Of a stretch of DNA of 64,000 nt, positions 12,000-23,811 are shown piece after piece. The stretch spans positions 13,749,001 through 13,813,000 of the forward strand of contig CM020517.1 in assembly GCA_009823395.1 (NCBI GenBank), written 5' to 3'. The translations under genes were made by a program, and so were the position numbers. Source of the stretch: Thamnaconus septentrionalis. Its lineage: Eukaryota > Chordata > Actinopteri > Tetraodontiformes > Monacanthidae. Numbering within the stretch: the stretch's first letter is position 1; every line of letters starts with the position of its first letter. Below the pieces are notes generated by a model, which did not search any database, was not told the origin of the DNA, and saw nothing but the letters and a program-made list of their open reading frames with translations.

Positions 12000-14900
12000 G
12001 CTGGAACTAGGGTTTGGGTTGCGCTTAAGGCTGAAATTAGAGTTAGGGTTAGCTGAAAATAGGGTTAGGGTTTCAAGGTTCCTCAAGTACTAGAAGTCCC
12101 AAATTTGATGTGGGCGCTTCTTGGGGGCTCCTGATGAAAAAGCAAGTGGCCCCATGTCTCTAGGACAAAGTTGAAATTTCACCCCATAGACTTGCATTGA
12201 ATTAGGGTTAACGATAAGGCTGAAACTAGGGTTAGGGTTAGGGTTAGGGTTGAAAATAGGGTTAGGGTTTCAAGGTTCCTCAAGTACTAGAAGTCCCAAA
12301 TTTGATGTGGGCGCTTCTTGGGGGCTCCTGATGAAAAAGCAAGTGGCCCCATGTCTCTAGGACAAAGTTGAAATTTCACCCATAGACTTGCATTGAATTA
12401 GGGTTAACGATAAGGCTGAAACTAGGGTTAGGGTTAGGGTTAGCTGAAAATAGGGTTAGGGTTTCAAGGTTCCTCAAGTACTAGAAGTCCCAAATTTGGC
12501 GTGGGCGCTTCTTTGGGGCTCCTGATGAAAAAGCAAGTGGCCCCATGTCTCTAGGACAAAGTTGAAATTTCACCCCATAGACTTGCATTGAATTAGGGTC
12601 AACGATAAGGCTGAAACTAGGGTTAGGGTTAGGGTTAGTTGAAAATAGGGTTAGGGTTTCAAGGTTCCTCAAGTACTAGAAGTCCCAAATTTGGCGTGGG
12701 CACTTCTTGGGGCTCCTGATGAAAAAGCAAGTGGCCCCATGTCTCTAGGACAAAGTTGAAATTTCACCCCATAGACTTGCATTGAATTAGGGTTAACGAT
12801 AAGGCTGAAACTAGGGTTAGGGTTAGGGTTAGGGTTAGCTGAAAATAGGGTTAGGGTTTCAAGGTTCCTCAAGTACTAGAAGTCCCAAATTTGGCGTGGG
12901 CGCTTCTTGGGGGCTCCTGATGAAAAAGCAAGTGGCCCCATGTCGAGGATAAAGTTGAAATTTCACCCCATAGACTTGCATTGAATTAGGGTTAACGATA
13001 AGGCTGAAACTAGGGTTAGGGTTAGGGTTAGGGTTAGCTGAAAATAGGGTTAGGGTTTCAAGGTTCCTCAAGTACTAGAAGTCCCAAATTTGGCGTGGGC
13101 GCTTCTTGGGGGCTCCTGATGAAAAGCAAGTGGCCCCATGTCTCTAGGACAAAGTTGAAATTTCACCCCATAGACTTGCATTGAATTAGGGTTAACGATA
13201 AGGCTGAAACTAGGGTTAGGGTTAGGGTTAGCTGAAAATAGGGTTAGGGTTTCAAGGTTCCTCAAGTACTAGAAGCCTCAAATTTCATGTGGGCGCTTCT
13301 TGGGGGCTCCTGATGAAAAAGCAAGTGGCCCCATGTCTCTAGGACAAAGTTGAAATTTCACCCCATAGACTTGCATTGAATTAGGGTTAACGATAAGGCT
13401 GAAACTAGGGTTAGGGTTAGGGTTAGCTGAAAATAGGGTTAGGGTTTCAAGGTTCCTCAAGTACTAGAAGTCCCAAATTTGGCGTGGGCGCTTCTTGGGG
13501 GCTCCTGATGAAAAAGCAAGTGGCCCCATGTCTCTAGGACAAAGTTGAAATTTCACCCATAGACTTGCATTGAATTAGGGTTAACGATAAGGCTGAAACT
13601 AGGGTTAGGGTTAGGGTTAGCTGAAAATAGGGTTAGGGTTTCAAGGTTCCTCAAGTACTAGAAGTCCCAAATTTGGCGTGGGCGCTTCTTGGGGCTCCTG
13701 ATGAAAAAGCAAGTGGCCCCATGTCTCTAGGACAAAGTTGAAATTTCACCCATAGACTTGCATTGAATTAGGGTTAACGATAAGGCTGAAACTAGGGTTA
13801 GGGTTAGGGTTAGGGTTAGCTGAAAATAGGGTTAGGGTTTCAAGGTTCCTCAAGTACTAGAAGTCCCAAATTTGGCGTGGGCGCTTCTTGGGGCTCCTGA
13901 TGAAAAAGCAAGTGGCCCCATGTCTCTAGGACAAAGTTGAAATTTCACCCCATAGACTTGCATTGAATTAGGGTCAACGATAAGGCTGAAACTAGGGTTA
14001 GGGTTAGGGTTAGGGTTAGCTGAAAATAGGGTTAGGGTTTCAAGGTTCCTCAAGTACTAGAAGTCCCAAATTTGGCGTGGGCGCTTCTTGGGGGCTCCTG
14101 ATGAAAAAAAGCAAGTGGCCCCATGTCTCTAGGACAAAGTTGAAATTTCACCCCATAGACTTGCATTGAATTAGGGTTAACGATAAGGCTGAAACTAGGG
14201 TTAGGGTTAGGGTTAGCTGAAAATAGGGTTAGGGTTTCAAGGTTCCTCAAGTACTAGAAGTCCCAAATTTGGCGTGGGCGCTTCTTGGGGGCTCCTGATG
14301 AAAAAGCAAGTGGCCCCATGTCTCTAGGACAAAGTTGAAATTTCACCCCATAGACTTGCATTGAATTAGGGTTAACGATAAGGCTGAAACTAGGGTTAGG
14401 GTTAGGGTTAGGGTTAGCTGAAAATAGGGTTAGGGTTTCAAGGTTCCTCAAGTACTAGAAGTCCCAAATTTGGCGTGGGCGCTTCTTGGGGGCTCCTGAT
14501 GAAAAGCAAGTGGCCCCATGTCTCTAGGACAAAGTTGAAATTTCACCCCATAGACTTGCATTGAATTAGGGTTAACGATAAGGCTGAAACTAGGGTTAGG
14601 GTTAGGGTTAGCTGAAAATAGGGTTAGGGTTTCAAGGTTCCTCAAGTACTAGAAGTCCCAAATTTGGCGTGGGCGCTTCTTGGGGGCTCCTGATGAAAAA
14701 GCAAGTGGCCCCATGTCTCTAGGACAAAGTTGAAATTTCACCCCATAGACTTGCATTGAATTAGGGTTAACGATAAGGCTGAAACTAGGGTTAGGGTTAG
14801 GGTTAGGGTTAGCTGAAAATAGGGTTAGGGTTTCAAGGTTCCTCAAGTACTAGAAGTCCCAAATTTGGCGTGGGCGCTTCTTTGGGGCTCCTGATGAAAA

Positions 14901-17900
14901 AGCAAGTGGCCCCATGTCTCTAGGACAAAGTTGAAATTTCACCCCATAGACTTGCATTGAATTAGGGTTAACGATAAGGCTGAAACTAGGGTTAGGGTTA
15001 GGGTTAGGGTTAGCTGAAAATAGGGTTAGGGTTTCAAGGTTCCTCAAGTACTAGAAGTCCCAAATTTGGCGTGGGCGCTTCTTGGGGCTCCTGATGAAAA
15101 AGCAAGTGGCCCCATGTCTCTAGGACAAAGTTGAAATTTCACCCCATAGACTTGCATTGAATTAGGGTTAACGATAAGGCTGAAACTAGGGTTAGGGTTA
15201 GGGTTAGCTGAAAATAGGGTTAGGGTTTCAAGGTTCCTCAAGTACTAGAAGTCCCAAATTTGGCGTGGGCGCTTCTTGGGGCTCCTGATGAAAAAGCAAG
15301 TGGCCCCATGTCTCTAGGACAAAGTTGAAATTTCACCCATAGACTTGCATTGAATTAGGGTTAACGATAAGGCTGAAACTAGGGTTAGGGTTAGGGTTAG
15401 CTGAAAATAGGGTTAGGGTTTCAAGGTTCCTCAAGTACTAGAAGTCCCAAATTTGGCGTGGGCGCTTCTTGGGGGCTCCTGATGAAAAAGCAAGTGGCCC
15501 CATGTCTCTAGGACAAAGTTGAAATTTCACCCCATAGACTTGCATTGAATTAGGGTCAACGATAAGGCTGAAACTAGGGTTAGGGTTAGGGTTAGCTGAA
15601 AATAGGGTTAGGGTTTCAAGGTTCCTCAAGTACTAGAAGTCCCAAATTTGGCGTGGGCGCTTCTTGGGGGCTCCTGATGAAAAAGCAAGTGGCCCCATGT
15701 CTCTAGGACAAAGTTGAAATTTCACCCCATAGACTTGCATTGAATTAGGGTTAACGATAAGGCTGAAACTAGGGTTAGGGTTAGGGTTAGGGTTAGCTGA
15801 AAATAGGGTTAGGGTTTCAAGGTTCCTCAAGTACTAGAAGTCCCAAATTTGGCGTGGGCGCTTTTGGGGCTCCTGATGAAAAAGCAAGTGGCCCCATGTC
15901 TCTAGGACAAAGTTGAAATTTCACCCCATAGACTTGCATTGAATTAGGGTTAACGATAAGGCTGAAACTAGGGTTAGGGTTAGGGTTAGGGTTAGCTGAA
16001 AATAGGGTTAGGGTTTCAAGGTTCCTCAAGTACTAGAAGTCCCAAATTTGGCGTGGGCGCTTCTTGGGGGCTCCTGATGAAAAAAGCAAGTGGCCCCATG
16101 TCTCTAGGACAAAGTTGAAATTTCACCCCATAGACTTGCATTGAATTAGGGTTAACGATAAGGCTGAAACTAGGGTTAGGGTTAGGGTTAGCTGAAAATA
16201 GGGTTAGGGTTTCAAGGTTCCTCAAGTACTAGAAGTCCCAAATTTGGCGTGGGCGCTTCTTGGGGGCTCCTGATGAAAAAGCAAGTGGCCCCATGTCTCT
16301 AGGACAAAGTTGAAATTTCACCCATAGACTTGCATTGAATTAGGGTTAACGATAAGGCTGAAACTAGGGTTAGGGTTAGGGTTAGCTGAAAATAGGGTTA
16401 GGGTTTCAAGGTTCCTCAAGTACTAGAAGTCCCAAATTTGGCGTGGGCGCTTCTTGGGGGCTCCTGATGAAAAAGCAAGTGGCCCCATGTCTCTAGGACA
16501 AAGTTGAAATTTCACCCCATAGACTTGCATTGAATTAGGGTTAACGATAAGGCTGAAACTAGGGGGTTAGGGTTAGGGTTAGCTGAAAATAGGGTTAGGG
16601 TTTCAAGGTTCCTCAAGTACTAGAAGTCCCAAATTTGGCGTGGGCGCTTCTTGGGGCTCCTGATGAAAAGCAAGTGGCCCCATGTCTCTAGGACAAAGTT
16701 GAAATTTCACCCCATAGACTTGCATTGAATTAGGGTTAACGATAAGGCTGAAACTAGGGTTAGGGTTAGGGTTAGGGTTAGCTGAAAATAGGGTTAGGGT
16801 TTCAAGGTTCCTCAAGTACTAGAAGTCCCAAATTTGGCGTGGGCGCTTCTTGGGGGCTCCTGATGAAAAAGCAAGTCCCATGTCTCTAGGACAAAGTTGA
16901 AATTTCACCCATAGACTTGCATTGAATTAGGGTTAACGATAAGGCTGAAACTAGGGTTAGGGTTAGGGTTAGGGTTAGCTGAAAATAGGGTTAGGGTTTC
17001 AAGGTTCCTCAAGTACTAGAAGTCCCAAATTTGGCGTGGGCGCTTCTTGGGGCTCCTGATGAAAAAGCAAGTGGCCCCATGTCTCTAGGACAAAGTTGAA
17101 ATTTCACCCCATAGACTTGCATTGAATTAGGGTTAACGATAAGGCTGAAACTAGGGTTAGGGTTAGGGTTAGCTGAAAATAGGGTTAGGGTTTCAAGGTT
17201 CCTCAAGTACTAGAAGTCCCAAATTTGGCGTGGGCGCTTCTTGGGGCTCCTGATGAAAAAGCAAGTGGCCCCATGTCTCTAGGACAAAGTTGAAATTTCA
17301 CCCATAGACTTGCATTGAATTAGGGTTAACGATAAGGCTGAAACTAGGGTTAGGGTTAGGGTTAGCTGAAAATAGGGTTAGGGTTTCAAGGTTCCTCAAG
17401 TACTAGAAGTCCCAAATTTGGCGTGGGCGCTTCTTGGGGGCTCCTGATGAAAAAGCAAGTGGCCCCATGTCTCTAGGACAAAGTTGAAATTTCACCCCAT
17501 AGACTTGCATTGAATTAGGGTTAACGATAAGGCTGAAACTAGGGTTAGGGTTAGGGTTAGCTGAAAATAGGGTTAGGGTTTCAAGGTTCCTCAAGTACTA
17601 GAAGTCCCAAATTTGGCGTGGGCGCTTCTTGGGGGCTCCTGATGAAAAAAAGCAAGTGGCCCCATGTCTCTAGGACAAAGTTGAAATTTCACCCATAGAC
17701 TTGCATTGAATTAGGGTTAACGATAAGGCTGAAACTAGGGTTAGGGTTAGGGTTAGGGTTAGCTGAAAATAGGGTTAGGGTTTCAAGGTTCCTCAAGTAC
17801 TAGAAGTCCCAAATTTGGCGTGGGCGCTTCTTGGGGGCTCCTGATGAAAAAGCAAGTGGCCCCATGTCTCTAGGACAAAGTTGAAATTTCACCCCATAGA

Positions 17901-20900
17901 CTTGCATTGAATTAGGGTTAACGATAAGGCTGAAACTAGGGTTAGGGTTAGGGTTAGCTGAAAATAGGGTTAGGGTTTCAAGGTTCCTCAAGTACTAGAA
18001 GTCCCAAATTTGGCGTGGGCGCTTCTTGGGGGCTCCTGATGAAAAAGCAAGTGGCCCCATGTCTCTAGGACAAAGTTGAAATTTCACCCCATAGACTTGC
18101 ATTGAATTAGGGTTAACGATAAGGCTGAAACTAGGGTTAGGGTTAGGGTTAGCTGAAAATAGGGTTAGGGTTTCAAGGTTCCTCAAGTACTAGAAGTCCC
18201 AAATTAGCTGAAAATAGGGTTAGGGTTTAAAATAGGGTTAGGGTTTCAAGGTTCCTCAAGTACTAGAAGCCTCAAATTTGGCGTGGGCGCTTCTTGGGGG
18301 CTCCTGATGAAAAAGCAAGTGGCCCCATGTCTCTAGGACAAAGTTGAAATTTCACCCCATAGACTTGCATTGAATTAGGGTTAACGATAAGGCTGAAACT
18401 AGGGTTAGGGTTAGGGTTAGCTGAAAATAGGGTTAGGGTTTCAAGGTTCCTCAAGTACTAGAAGTCCCAAATTTGGCGTGGGCGCTTCTTGGGGCTCCTG
18501 ATGAAAAGCAAGTGGCCCCATGTCTCTAGGACAAAGTTGAAATTTCACCCCATAGACTTGCATTGAATTAGGGTTAACGATAAGGCTGAAACTAGGGTTA
18601 GGGTTAGGGTTAGGGTTAGCTGAAAATAGGGTTAGGGTTTCAAGGTTCCTCAAGTACTAGAAGTCCCAAATTTGGCGTGGGCGCTTCTTGGGGGCTCCTG
18701 ATGAAAAAGCAAGTGGCCCCATGTCTCTAGGACAAAGTTGAAATTTCACCCCATAGACTTGCATTGAATTAGGGTTAACGATAAGGCTGAAACTAGGGTT
18801 AGGGTTAGGGTTAGGGTTAGCTGAAAATAGGGTTAGGGTTTCAAGGTTCCTCAAGTACTAGAAGTCCCAAATTTGGCGTGGGCGCTTCTTGGGGGCTCCT
18901 GATGAAAAGCAAGTGGCCCCATGTCTCTAGGACAAAGTTGAAATTTCACCCCATAGACTTGCATTGAATTAGGGTTAACGATAAGGCTGAAACTAGGGTT
19001 AGGGTTAGGGTTAGCTGAAAATAGGGTTAGGGTTTCAAGGTTCCTCAAGTACTAGAAGTCCCAAATTTGGCGTGGGCGCTTCTTGGGGCTCCTGATGAAA
19101 AAGCAAGTGGCCCCATGTCTCTAGGACAAAGTTGAAATTTCACCCCATAGACTTGCATTGAATTAGGGTTAACGATAAGGCTGAAACTAGGGTTAGGGTT
19201 AGGGTTAGCTGAAAATAGGGTTAGGGTTTCAAGGTTCCTCAAGTACTAGAAGTCCCAAATTTGGCGTGGGCGCTTCTTGGGGGCTCCTGATGAAAAAGCA
19301 AGTGGCCCCATGTCTCTAGGACAAAGTTGAAATTTCACCCCATAGACTTGCATTGAATTAGGGTTAACGATAAGGCTGAAACTAGGGTTAGGGTTAGGGT
19401 TAGTTGAAAAAATAGGGTTAGGGTTTCAAGGTTCCTCAAGTACTAGAAGTCCCAAATTTGGCGTGGGCGCTTCTTGGGGGCTCCTGATGAAAAAGCAAGT
19501 GGCCCCATGTCTCTAGGACAAAGTTGAAATTTCACCCCATAGACTTGCATTGAATTAGGGTTAACGATAAGGCTGAAACTAGGGTTAGGGTTAGGGTTAG
19601 CTGAAAATAGGGTTAGGGTTTCAAGGTTCCTCAAGTACTAGAAGTCCCAAATTTGGCGTGGGCGCTTCTTGGGGGCTCCTGATGAAAAGCAAGTGGCCCC
19701 ATGTCTCTAGGACAAAGTTGAAATTTCACCCCATAGACTTGCATTGAATTAGGGTTAACGATAAGGCTGAAACTAGGGTTAGGGTTAGGGTTAGGGTTAG
19801 CTGAAAATAGGGTTAGGGTTTCAAGGTTCCTCAAGTACTAGAAGTCCCAAATTTGGCGTGGGCGCTTCTTGGGGCTCCTGATGAAAAAGCAAGTGGCCCC
19901 ATGTCTCTAGGACAAAGTTGAAATTTCATAGACTTGCATTGAATTAGGGTTAACGATAAGGCTGAAACTAGGGTTAGGGTTAGGGTTAGCTGAAAATAGG
20001 GTTAGGGTTTCAAGGTTCCTCAAGTACTAGAAGTCCCAAATTTGGCGTGGGGCGCTTCTTGGGGGCTCCTGATGAAAAAGCGCCCCATGTCTCTAGGACA
20101 AAGTTGAAATTTCACCCCATAGACTTGCATTGAATTAGGGTTAACGATAAGGCTGAAACTAGGGTTAGGGGTTAGGGTTAGCTGAAAATAGGGTTAGGGT
20201 TTCAAGGTTCCTCAAGTACTAGAAGTCCCAAATTTGGCGTGGGCGCTTCTTGGGGGCTCCTGATGAAAAGCAAGTGGCCCCATGTCTCTAGGACAAAGTT
20301 GAAATTTCACCCCATAGACTTGCATTGAATTAGGGTTAACGATAAGGCTGAAACTAGGGTTAGGGGTTAGGGTTAGCTGAAAATAGGGTTAGGGTTTCAA
20401 GGTTCCTCAAGTACTAGAAGTCCCAAATTTGGCGTGGGCGCTTCTTGGGGGCTCCTGATGAAAAAGCAAGTGGCCCCATGTCTCTAGGACAAAGTTGAAA
20501 TTTCACCCCATAGACTTGCATTGAATTAGGGTTAACGATAAGGCTGAAACTAGGGTTAGGGTTAGGGTTAGCTGAAAATAGGGTAGGGTTTCAAGGTTCC
20601 TCAAGTACTAGAAGTCCCAAATTTGGCGTGGGCGCTTCTTGGGGCTCCTGATGAAAAAGCAAGTGGCCCCATGTCTCTAGGACAAAGTTGAAATTTCACC
20701 CCATAGACTTGCATTGAATTAGGGTTAACGATAAGGCTGAAACTAGGGTTAGGGTTAGGGTTAGCTGAAAATAGGGTTAGGGTTTCAAGGTTCCTCAAGT
20801 ACTAGAAGTCCCAAATTTGGCGTGGGCGCTTCTTGGGGCTCCTGATGAAAAAGCAAGTGGCCCCATGTCTCTAGGACAAAGTTGAAATTTCACCCCATAG

Positions 20901-22556
20901 ACTTGCATTGAATTAGGGTTAACGATAAGGCTGAAACTAGGGTTAGGGTTAGGGTTAGGGTTAGCTGAAAATAGGGTTAGGGTTTCAAGGTTCCTCAAGT
21001 ACTAGAAGTCCCAAATTTGGCGTGGGCGCTTCTTGGGGCTCCTGATGAAAAAGCAAGTGGCCCCATGTCTCTAGGACAAAGTTGAAATTTCACCCCATAG
21101 ACTTGCATTGAATTAGGGTTAACGATAAGGCTGAAACTAGGGTTAGGGTTAGGGTTAGCTGAAAATAGGGTTAGGGTTTCAAGGTTCCTCAAGTACTAGA
21201 AGTCCCAAATTTGGCGTGGGCGCTTCTTGGGGGCTCCTGATGAAAAAGCAAGTGGCCCCATGTCTCTAGGACAAAGTTGAAATTTCACCCCATAGACTTG
21301 CATTGAATTAGGGTTAACGATAAGGCTGAAACTAGGGTTAGGGTTAGGGTTAGCTGAAAATAGGGTTAGGGTTTCAAGGTTCCTCAAGTACTAGAAGTCC
21401 CAAATTTGGCGTGGGCGCTTCTTGGGGGCTCCTGATGAAAAAGCAAGTGGCCCCATGTCTCTAGGACAAAGTTGAAATTTCACCCCATAGACTTGCATTG
21501 AATTAGGGTTAACGATAAGGCTGAAACTAGGGTTAGGGTTAGGGTTAGGGTTAGCTGAAAATAGGGTTAGGGTTTCAAGGTTCCTCAAGTACTAGAAGTC
21601 CCAAATTTGGCGTGGGCGCTTCTTGGGGCTCCTGATGAAAAAGCAAGTGGCCCCATGTCTCTAGGACAAAGTTGAAATTTCACCCCATAGACTTGCATTG
21701 AATTAGGGTTAACGATAAGGCTGAAACTAGGGTTAGGGTTAGGGTTAGGGTTAGCTGAAAATAGGGTTAGGGTTTCAAGGTTCCTCAAGTACTAGAAGTC
21801 CCAAATTTGGCGTGGGCGCTTCTTGGGGGCTCCTGATGAAAAAAGCAAGTGGCCCCATGTCTCTAGGACAAAGTTGAAATTTCACCCCATAGACTTGCAT
21901 TGAATTAGGGTTAACGATAAGGCTGAAACTAGGGTTAGGGTTAGGGTTAGCTGAAAATAGGGTTAGGGTTTCAAGGTTCCTCAAGTACTAGAAGTCCCAA
22001 ATTTGGCGTGGGCGCTTCTTGGGGGCTCCTGATGAAAAAGCAAGTGGCCCCATGTCTCTAGGACAAAGTTGAAATTTCACCCCATAGACTTGCATTGAAT
22101 TAGGGTTAACGATAAGGCTGAAACTAGGGTTAGGGTTAGGGTTAGCTGAAAATAGGGTTAGGGTTTCAAGGTTCCTCAAGTACTAGAAGTCCCAAATTTG
22201 GCGTGTGGGCTTCTTGGGGGCTCCTGATGAAAAAGCAAGTGGCCCCATGTCTCTAGGACAAAGTTGAAATTTCACCCCATAGACTTGCATTGAATTAGGG
22301 TTAACGATAAGGCTGAAACTAGGGTTAGGGTTAGGGTTAGCTGAAAATAGGGTTAGGGTTTCAAGGTTCCTCAAGTACTAGAAGTCCCAAATTTGGCGTG
22401 TGGCGCTTCTTGGGGCTCCTGATGAAAAAGCAAGTGGCCCCATGTCTCTAGGACAAAGTTGAAATTTCACCCCATAGACTTGCATTGAATTGTCTCTAGG
22501 CTGAAACTAGTTGTTAGGGTTAGCTGAAAATTTTTTTTTTTAGGGTTAGGGTTAGC
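12000..22556. repeat. Satellite array, about 53 units of roughly 195 bp with telomere-like runs
   Basis: Head-to-tail units repeat with a period of 191-203 bp. Each carries, in order, a TCAAGTACTAGAAGTCCCAA block, a GGCGTGGGCGCTTCTTGG block, a CCCATGTCTCTAGGACAAAG block, GAATTAGGGTTAACGATAAG, three to four GGGTTA repeats, GTTAGCTGAAAATAGGG and a further GGGTTA run. Most length variation comes from GGGTTA copy number and from homopolymer runs (G4/G5 and A4 to A7). Core units are almost identical, implying recent homogenisation. The first two units carry AATTTGATGTGGGCG instead of TTTGGCGTGGGCG, as expected at an array edge. One deletion-junction unit lies near 18200-18250. Unique genes lie on both sides, so this is an interstitial satellite, not a chromosome end. 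Confidence 0.97.
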
Positions 22557-22565
22557 TGAAAATAG

Positions 22566-22920
22566 AGCTAACCCTAACCCTAACCCTAGTTTCAGCCTTA
22601 TCGTAAACCCTAATTCAATGCAAGTCTATGGGGTGAAATTTCAACTTTGTCCTAGAGACATGGGGCCACTTGCTTTTTCATCAGGAGCCCCCAAGAAGTG
22701 CCCACGCCAAATTTGGGACTTCTAGTACTTGAGGAACCTTGAAACCCTAACCCTATTTTCAGCTAACCCTAACCGTAGTTTCAGCCTTATCGTTAACCCT
22801 AATGCAATGCAAGTCTATGAGGGTCAAAGGTCAACTTTTTTCTAGAGACATGGGCCCACTTGCTGCTTCATCAGGACCCCCTAAGACACACCCACAACAA
22901 ATCTGGGGATTCTAGCCCAA
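22566..22920. repeat. Two satellite units in inverted orientation
   Basis: After the junction the same unit appears as its reverse complement (CTAACCCTAACCC runs, then CTTTGTCCTAGAGACATGGG, then GGGACTTCTAGTACTTGAGG). The first inverted unit (to about 22745) is well preserved. The second (about 22746-22920) is clearly degenerate, with many substitutions. The inverted copies therefore form an older, decayed edge of the array. Confidence 0.92.
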
Positions 22921-23057
22921 TCACTTTTTCTAAAGATGGGGTCCCTTTAGGAAAAGTCATAAAATTTCAAGTTGGAAAAAGATAGTGTAAGGTACTTTTT
23001 CTACAGCTAAACATGGTAATGGGTCACTTTTGACCCACAAGACAACACAAGGGTTAA
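22921..23057. mobile_element. piggyBac-like transposon terminus next to the satellite
   Basis: The right end reads GGGTCACTTTTGACCCACAA, then GACAACACAAGGGTTAA, closing in TTAA. Reversed, this is a CCCTTGTGTTGTC start directly after TTAA, which I recall as typical of non-autonomous piggyBac-like elements in fish (TTAA target site). It contains the short palindrome GGGTCACTTTTGACCC. No matching left terminus was found on the far side of the array (only a loose CTTAACCCA near 11791), so whether the satellite sits inside such an element is unproven. Confidence 0.5.
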
Positions 23058-23811
23058 AGCGGGACGCACCATTTCATTGACAAATGTGGAACAATTTTGT
23101 ACTTTAAGAGACAGTTCGCCACTCTAGATTGGGATCCGAAGCAATGGAAAGCAGTTTGACCAGTCAAGTGCTGATGGCAAATTATACCGTGGCGATAGCC
23201 ATGGTTACATTATTTGAGGTGTTAAATTCCCCTAAATTCCGATTGGAGCATGTGAGTTATGGGTTATATCTGTGAAGGATCTTCAGAGTGGTGGTGAAGG
23301 TAAAAAGCGTCAGACTAACCAGTGATAGCGCCATTTATAGCCACCACAAACACCACCACCACACCGCCAGCTCCATCCCTTTGTGCCCGCTGCAGGTTAC
23401 CAAGCGACCCTGCCACCGAATCAGCTTCGCCTCTGCGAGCTGTGCCAAGCTGGCGCTCAGAACGGCACCGGAAGTTGACAGGACCACCCTTCGACATTAA
23501 GAGCGCGAACGCTACGCAACATGTTGCTCGCCGCGAAAGCTTTTTTTTTCATTGCCGCCCGATGTGTAGAACGTGCATCCTGCCTGTGTGTTTTCTAGAG
23601 ATCCAGCCGGAGGAGACGGATTCAAACCGCGAGCGGAGTCGCGCACTCATTAAACCACATGACACTCGCGTCGCCGTTCGTCCGGCAACAGGATCCGCTC
23701 ACCCCAGGCTTTTGAGGGATTTTTTTTTTTTTAAAGAACCCTCCTTCCAAAACAAACAACAACCTTGCAAATATTTTTTTTCGTATTTTTTTTTCTCTCT
23801 CTGTATGCACG
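23058..23811 (+). promoter_or_regulatory. Upstream region and 5' UTR of globin X
   Basis: There is no gene in this stretch. The first half is moderately AT-rich. From about 23390 it becomes CpG-rich, and it ends in several T-runs just before the start codon. A transcription start is likely in 23400-23650, but I see no clear TATA box. The position is inferred from proximity only. Confidence 0.35.

Noticed and set aside
12481..22374. Dozens of 60-70-codon minus-strand frames beginning MRNLETLTLF, one per satellite unit
   Set aside because: They are by-products of the repeat. The NPNP stretch is the translated GGGTTA run, and the C-terminus switches among three frames whenever a G or A homopolymer changes by one, so no protein is being conserved.
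12000..22920. Regular repeats considered as a CRISPR array
   Set aside because: The host is a vertebrate, the 195-bp units are contiguous with no unique spacers, and there are no cas genes.
12000..22920. Chromosome-end telomere
   Set aside because: GGGTTA occurs only in short runs inside a longer unit, and single-copy genes flank both sides.
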